Shown here: in pieces, positions 61,137-64,000 of the stretch
Numbering within the stretch: position 1 is the first letter of the stretch
Layout: each line of letters starts with the position of its first letter
Assembly (NCBI GenBank): GCA_020975725.1
Contig: QXJR01000019.1
Coordinates: 372,001 to 436,000, forward strand
Origin: Picocystis sp. L7
Lineage: Eukaryota > Chlorophyta > Picocystophyceae > Picocystales > Picocystaceae
Reading direction: 5' to 3'
Length of the DNA stretch: 64,000 nt
The notes under the pieces: generated by a model
Database searches by the model: none
What the model was told of the DNA's origin: nothing
Seen by the model: only the letters and a program-made list of their open reading frames with translations
Made by a program: the position numbers and the translations under genes

Positions 61137-62627
61137 TTAAACAACATCTACACTCTCCTCTGTCTCTGAAGAATCCATTACCATATCGACGTCCAAGCCC
61201 TCGGGATTTAAGAGTGCCCTGTGGCTGCGCTCAGTCACCAACACATGTACCGTTTTCATCATGAGCTCTGCACCATTACGTTTGATGCACTCGATGAATG
61301 CCAGTAACAAATCTTCGGAGATACTCAGGAAAACGTCTTTGTTGGCTGCTTCTATGTAGAATGACAGGTGAATGAGTAAAGCATTGTCTGTAATTTCTGC
61401 AAAAAAGACTCTTCTGTGCAACTTCTGAAAGATGCGGCTATCCTCCCGGACAATCTGCCGCATTTCCTGCACGATATCCTTGACCCGGTACACGTCCTCC
61501 AACCGGATTGCCACTGTGTGTAAGAATCTGAACTCGTTCCCTTTCCTTGTAATGTTCAGAACAACGGCACGATTGAAGACGCTGTTTGGAATGGCATACA
61601 CCTCCCTTTCTAGCGAGCGGACCACTGTCCTATACCAACCAATGTCTACAACAAACCCATTGACATCCTTCTCCCCGCCTCCCGTAAATTTGACCTCATC
61701 CCCAATTGCAAATGGCTGGGTGGAGTAGATCAAAAACCCAGCAAATAAGTTTTCCAGGATTTCTCGACCAGCAAGACCCACGGCCAATCCCCCAAACCCT
61801 CCGACGGCCAACAGAGAGCGAACTTCAAATCCTACCTGCTGCAAAAGCATCACACCAGCGATCGTGATAATAGAGACAGTCCCCACGCGATTTGCTGCTT
61901 CCAACCCAGCATTCTCTCTCCTCCGTCCCTCCAGTTCAAAGTTGAATGCCATCTCTCCCACCACTTTCTTCTTCCAATTCAGCAGCACTTTGGCAGTCAC
62001 CAACACCCAGGATATGGCCAGCGTCCGGTAGGTGAGGTTGGATATATCATACCCCAGTATAGTGTTCAGCCTGGGTGCCAAGTATGCATCCACAAGTTTG
62101 CATCCAGCCAGGACCAGGAACATCACCTGTGTTGGTCCCCATACTTCCGTGAAAAGCCAGCCTCCTAGGGTCCTTTCCCATGCGCCTTTGCCGTTCATTT
62201 TCCAATGCATATTTCTCATCAGTGGTGCAGCTCCGTGGTTGACAAATGCAACACCAGAGACGAGTGCCAGTGCTTGTGCTGCAGAAGGATTCGGTGAGCT
62301 CACCAAATACTGTGCTGCTGAATGTACCATCTGTGAAATGGGAACCATCCACGTTCTCCAGTTCCACAAAGCCACTGCTGCTGGCGGAATCAACGCCGAC
62401 CACGCCCACTTGTTCCAGGAGAACGTTTCCACATCGTCTCCACCACTTTCGTCCAGGACGGGATCCTCCACTTCCACTGGCGTCGGGCCAACCACGACGT
62501 CGTTGTCGTCGCACAGGGAGCTTTTTGTCCTCATCCTCTTCCGTGGTATCCGACGTTGCGGTGCAATAGTAGCCTGTCTCCTCCTCCAGGTGCCCGCCAA
62601 ACGCGCCATCGATTGCGCATGCGCCAT
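61137..62627 (-). CDS. MSL: MscS-like mechanosensitive channel (plastid/mitochondrial MSL type)
   Basis: 496 residues from the ATG at 62627. The basic leader (about 1-35) fits an organelle transit peptide. Four or five transmembrane helices lead to the pore helix and beta domain: LAVGGFGGLAVGLAGREILENLFAGF, then YSTQPFAIGDEVKF, with a VDIGWYRTVVRSLEREVYAIPNSVF block. This pattern is that of MscS and plant MSL1-3. In plastids such channels relieve osmotic stress and affect division. The acidic tail (MDSSETEESVDVV) is unusual only in detail. Confidence 0.92.
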   Translation of the reverse strand: MAHAQSMARLAGTWRRRQATIAPQRRIPRKRMRTKSSLCDDNDVVVGPTPVEVEDPVLDESGGDDVETFSWNKWAWSALIPPAAVALWNWRTWMVPISQMVHSAAQYLVSSPNPSAAQALALVSGVAFVNHGAAPLMRNMHWKMNGKGAWERTLGGWLFTEVWGPTQVMFLVLAGCKLVDAYLAPRLNTILGYDISNLTYRTLAISWVLVTAKVLLNWKKKVVGEMAFNFELEGRRRENAGLEAANRVGTVSIITIAGVMLLQQVGFEVRSLLAVGGFGGLAVGLAGREILENLFAGFLIYSTQPFAIGDEVKFTGGGEKDVNGFVVDIGWYRTVVRSLEREVYAIPNSVFNRAVVLNITRKGNEFRFLHTVAIRLEDVYRVKDIVQEMRQIVREDSRIFQKLHRRVFFAEITDNALLIHLSFYIEAANKDVFLSISEDLLLAFIECIKRNGAELMMKTVHVLVTERSHRALLNPEGLDVDMVMDSSETEESVDVV

Positions 62628-62692
62628 CTTCGCCACGTCGGCAATGGTTCGTATACGGAACCCGAAACAGAAGGGGGTTCTTCACCGATCAA

Positions 62693-62711
62693 ATCCCCTT
62701 CGAAAGGGGAT
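62693..62711. repeat. Inverted repeat ATCCCCTT-CGA-AAGGGGAT
   Basis: Perfect 8-bp arms around a 3-nt loop, 66 bp upstream of the MscS-like ATG. The second arm continues as GGGGATCG, as at 612-644. Confidence 0.75.
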
Positions 62712-62755
62712 CGCCGATCGGAGGGAACCAGGTCGGATGGGAGAGGTTCCAGGTC

Positions 62756-63046
62756 ATGGCAGGGGTGGAGCCCAACGAAATGAAAAAGGTGATCGCATCA
62801 ATGGCGGACGGGGAGGTTTCGAAGGGAAGATGGAGTGACGATTCGAAGATCGTGGATCTCCAACTCGACTGCGAAGCCTACGGTGGATGGATCGCAATTG
62901 ACGACGCTCGACGAATTGCCTTTGAAGGATCGCCAAGGCAACGCTTTGAAGAGGGACTATTGTCACAAGATGGAGTTCTATCATGGAAAGGAAAGCTCAC
63001 GTGTTCTAGCGGTGCACTCTTCTTTCATGGTGCACTTCCACGTTAG
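62756..63046 (+). CDS. Possible small or truncated protein (96 aa)
   Basis: An ATG at 62756 opens a 96-codon frame (MAGVEPNEMKKVIASMADGE...) divergent from the channel gene. The first 70 residues look protein-like (GRWSDDSKIVDLQLDCEAY) but match no family I know. Right after, the DNA drops into an A+T-rich stretch. It may be a small gene, a first exon, or a gene broken by the island. Confidence 0.3.
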   Translation: MAGVEPNEMKKVIASMADGEVSKGRWSDDSKIVDLQLDCEAYGGWIAIDDARRIAFEGSPRQRFEEGLLSQDGVLSWKGKLTCSSGALFFHGALPR

Positions 63047-64000
63047 AAAGGCAATTGGGAAATGAGTTGGCACTGCAACCAACTCCATCCACCGTCCTTC
63101 GATGGGGAACAACTTTAGGGACATCGCGTAGTAGGTCCAAACACATAAGGCCTTTCAACACCAGTGGTTGGCAAAGACCCCCAAAACGGTGCGACTTCCT
63201 ACTCTGTTGCAATCTTGATCGCTACGGCATTCGTTGAAGGATGATAGAGAATCCACGTGCTCATTTGTACGAGCATGGGCATGGGTAGCCTTTTTGCCAA
63301 TCATATGCATGGTGCTTGCGAAAGGCTTGATTGAGTTGGAAGAGATCACACATTTCCTAAAGTGAGAAAAGCCGTTTCTTCGAAACAAAGACGAAGCCTA
63401 ACACTCTGTCGCTCGAGGGGTCGTTGCATTCAATGCATGACTTTGAGATAGAGTGCGAGGTCATCGTCCGACAATCATTTTTGGTGGCTTTCTTCATGTC
63501 CAATCCGCATGCTCTACGTTGATGTCCATGCTATTCGACACATATTCTATGCGCAGAAGATGGTGTTTCTCCGAATTTGTCCAACACGTTCTCCTGCCAT
63601 CAAGCCACGCAACCCTTCGTGTCTTTTCCTTGACGACCTGCTACGAGGATGCGTCCTCACACCAACCCACGTGCGGAATCCTCTTTGTGGATCCACGTTG
63701 GATCCTGGGTTCGTGACGGACTGCCGCAATCGATCGCGGGTCGTTGGCCTGGGACCCTCGTCCACTCAGCCTCTGTCCCCGAGGACCCCCCCTTCGACCC
63801 TGGGGTCTATCCCCGCCAAATCTCCAATGACGAAGGTTTCCGTTGTGGGGTCGGACCGTTGGGCACGCCCCGGGGTACGAAATCAAAGCGAGACACGACA
63901 GATACACAATCGAACGTTGCGACGAAGCAACGTGGCGACTGCTCTGCCCACGCTGGCGACGTGGCAGGTGCGCGAGGAAGGATGTCCACCACCCTGCCCA
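63047..64000. other. Low-GC island 6 and next promoter at the window end
   Basis: About 63050 to 63700 is A+T-richer with only short unmatched frames. From about 63710 GC rises and CC/GG-rich words appear (CCCCGAGGACCCC, GACCCTGGGGTC), resembling the promoters seen elsewhere. No gene can be called before the edge. Confidence 0.45.

Noticed and set aside
1-64000. Bacterial origin, operons or CRISPR array
   Set aside because: Spliceosomal-type introns, organelle leaders, CCR4-NOT, AP and karyopherin genes show a eukaryotic nucleus; no regularly spaced repeats of CRISPR type are present.

Overview
This window is nuclear DNA of a eukaryote, most probably a small green alga (Viridiplantae, with a compact prasinophyte-like gene layout). 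Twelve GT-AG introns can be placed by protein continuity. Nuclear genes here encode plastid proteins with transit-peptide-like N-termini: ribosomal protein S16, ClpP, 2-Cys peroxiredoxin, shikimate kinase, a MenA-type phytyltransferase and an MscS-like channel. Other genes are typical of the green lineage: a peptidyl-serine galactosyltransferase with a ShK domain, beta-amylase, a TIO/FUSED-type kinase, TAP46, a CbbY-like HAD protein and a B12D/MLRQ protein. The exact species cannot be read from the sequence.

Layout. 1-9.6 kb: a UDP-sugar epimerase cut by the left edge, an RNF4-like SUMO-targeted E3, SGT1-like galactosyltransferase, CNOT3, a second UDP-sugar epimerase and a DNAJC9-like cochaperone. 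9.6-20 kb: beta-amylase, a low-GC island, an importin-beta-family karyopherin, a CbbY-like HAD protein and a second low-GC island. 20.7-29.4 kb: a hotdog-fold protein, plastid S16, a Tudor/GR-repeat/SAM protein, a flavin-reductase-like protein, shikimate kinase and 2-Cys peroxiredoxin. 29.6-43.3 kb: FUSED-type kinase, an AP-complex mu subunit, an MLRQ/B12D protein, UBE2S-like E2, ClpP, TAP46, a Spinster-like transporter, an isochorismatase-like hydrolase and a TraB-like membrane protein. 43.3-48.1 kb: a large low-GC region without a recognisable gene. 48.9-64 kb: a coiled-coil orphan, mitochondrial ATP synthase subunit d, a SANT-like protein, a second coiled-coil orphan, MenA, an ABCB half-transporter, RsmD, a CPYA-type glutathione transferase, an MscS-like channel and a mostly low-GC right end.

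Organisation. Genes are packed tightly. Convergent stops can be as close as 40 bp (GST and MscS-like) or 76 bp (MLRQ and UBE2S). Divergent starts share intergenic DNA of 0.1 to 1.3 kb. The long genes look intronless, and every intron I can place lies within the first 86 or so codons. Low-GC islands (about 12.1-13.5, 19.0-20.6, 43.3-48.1, 53.0-54.0, 59.4-60.3 and 63.05-63.7 kb) interrupt the gene-dense, higher-GC sequence.

The most unusual signal is not a protein. Several upstream regions carry short palindromes built on ATCGAGATCT, GATATCGATATC or TATCGATA, including a perfect 28-bp palindrome before shikimate kinase. A second recurring word, GGGATCGACC, and inverted CGATCCCC/GGGGATCG pairs also sit upstream of genes. 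These look like an undescribed promoter vocabulary. No CRISPR array, rRNA or convincing tRNA was found.
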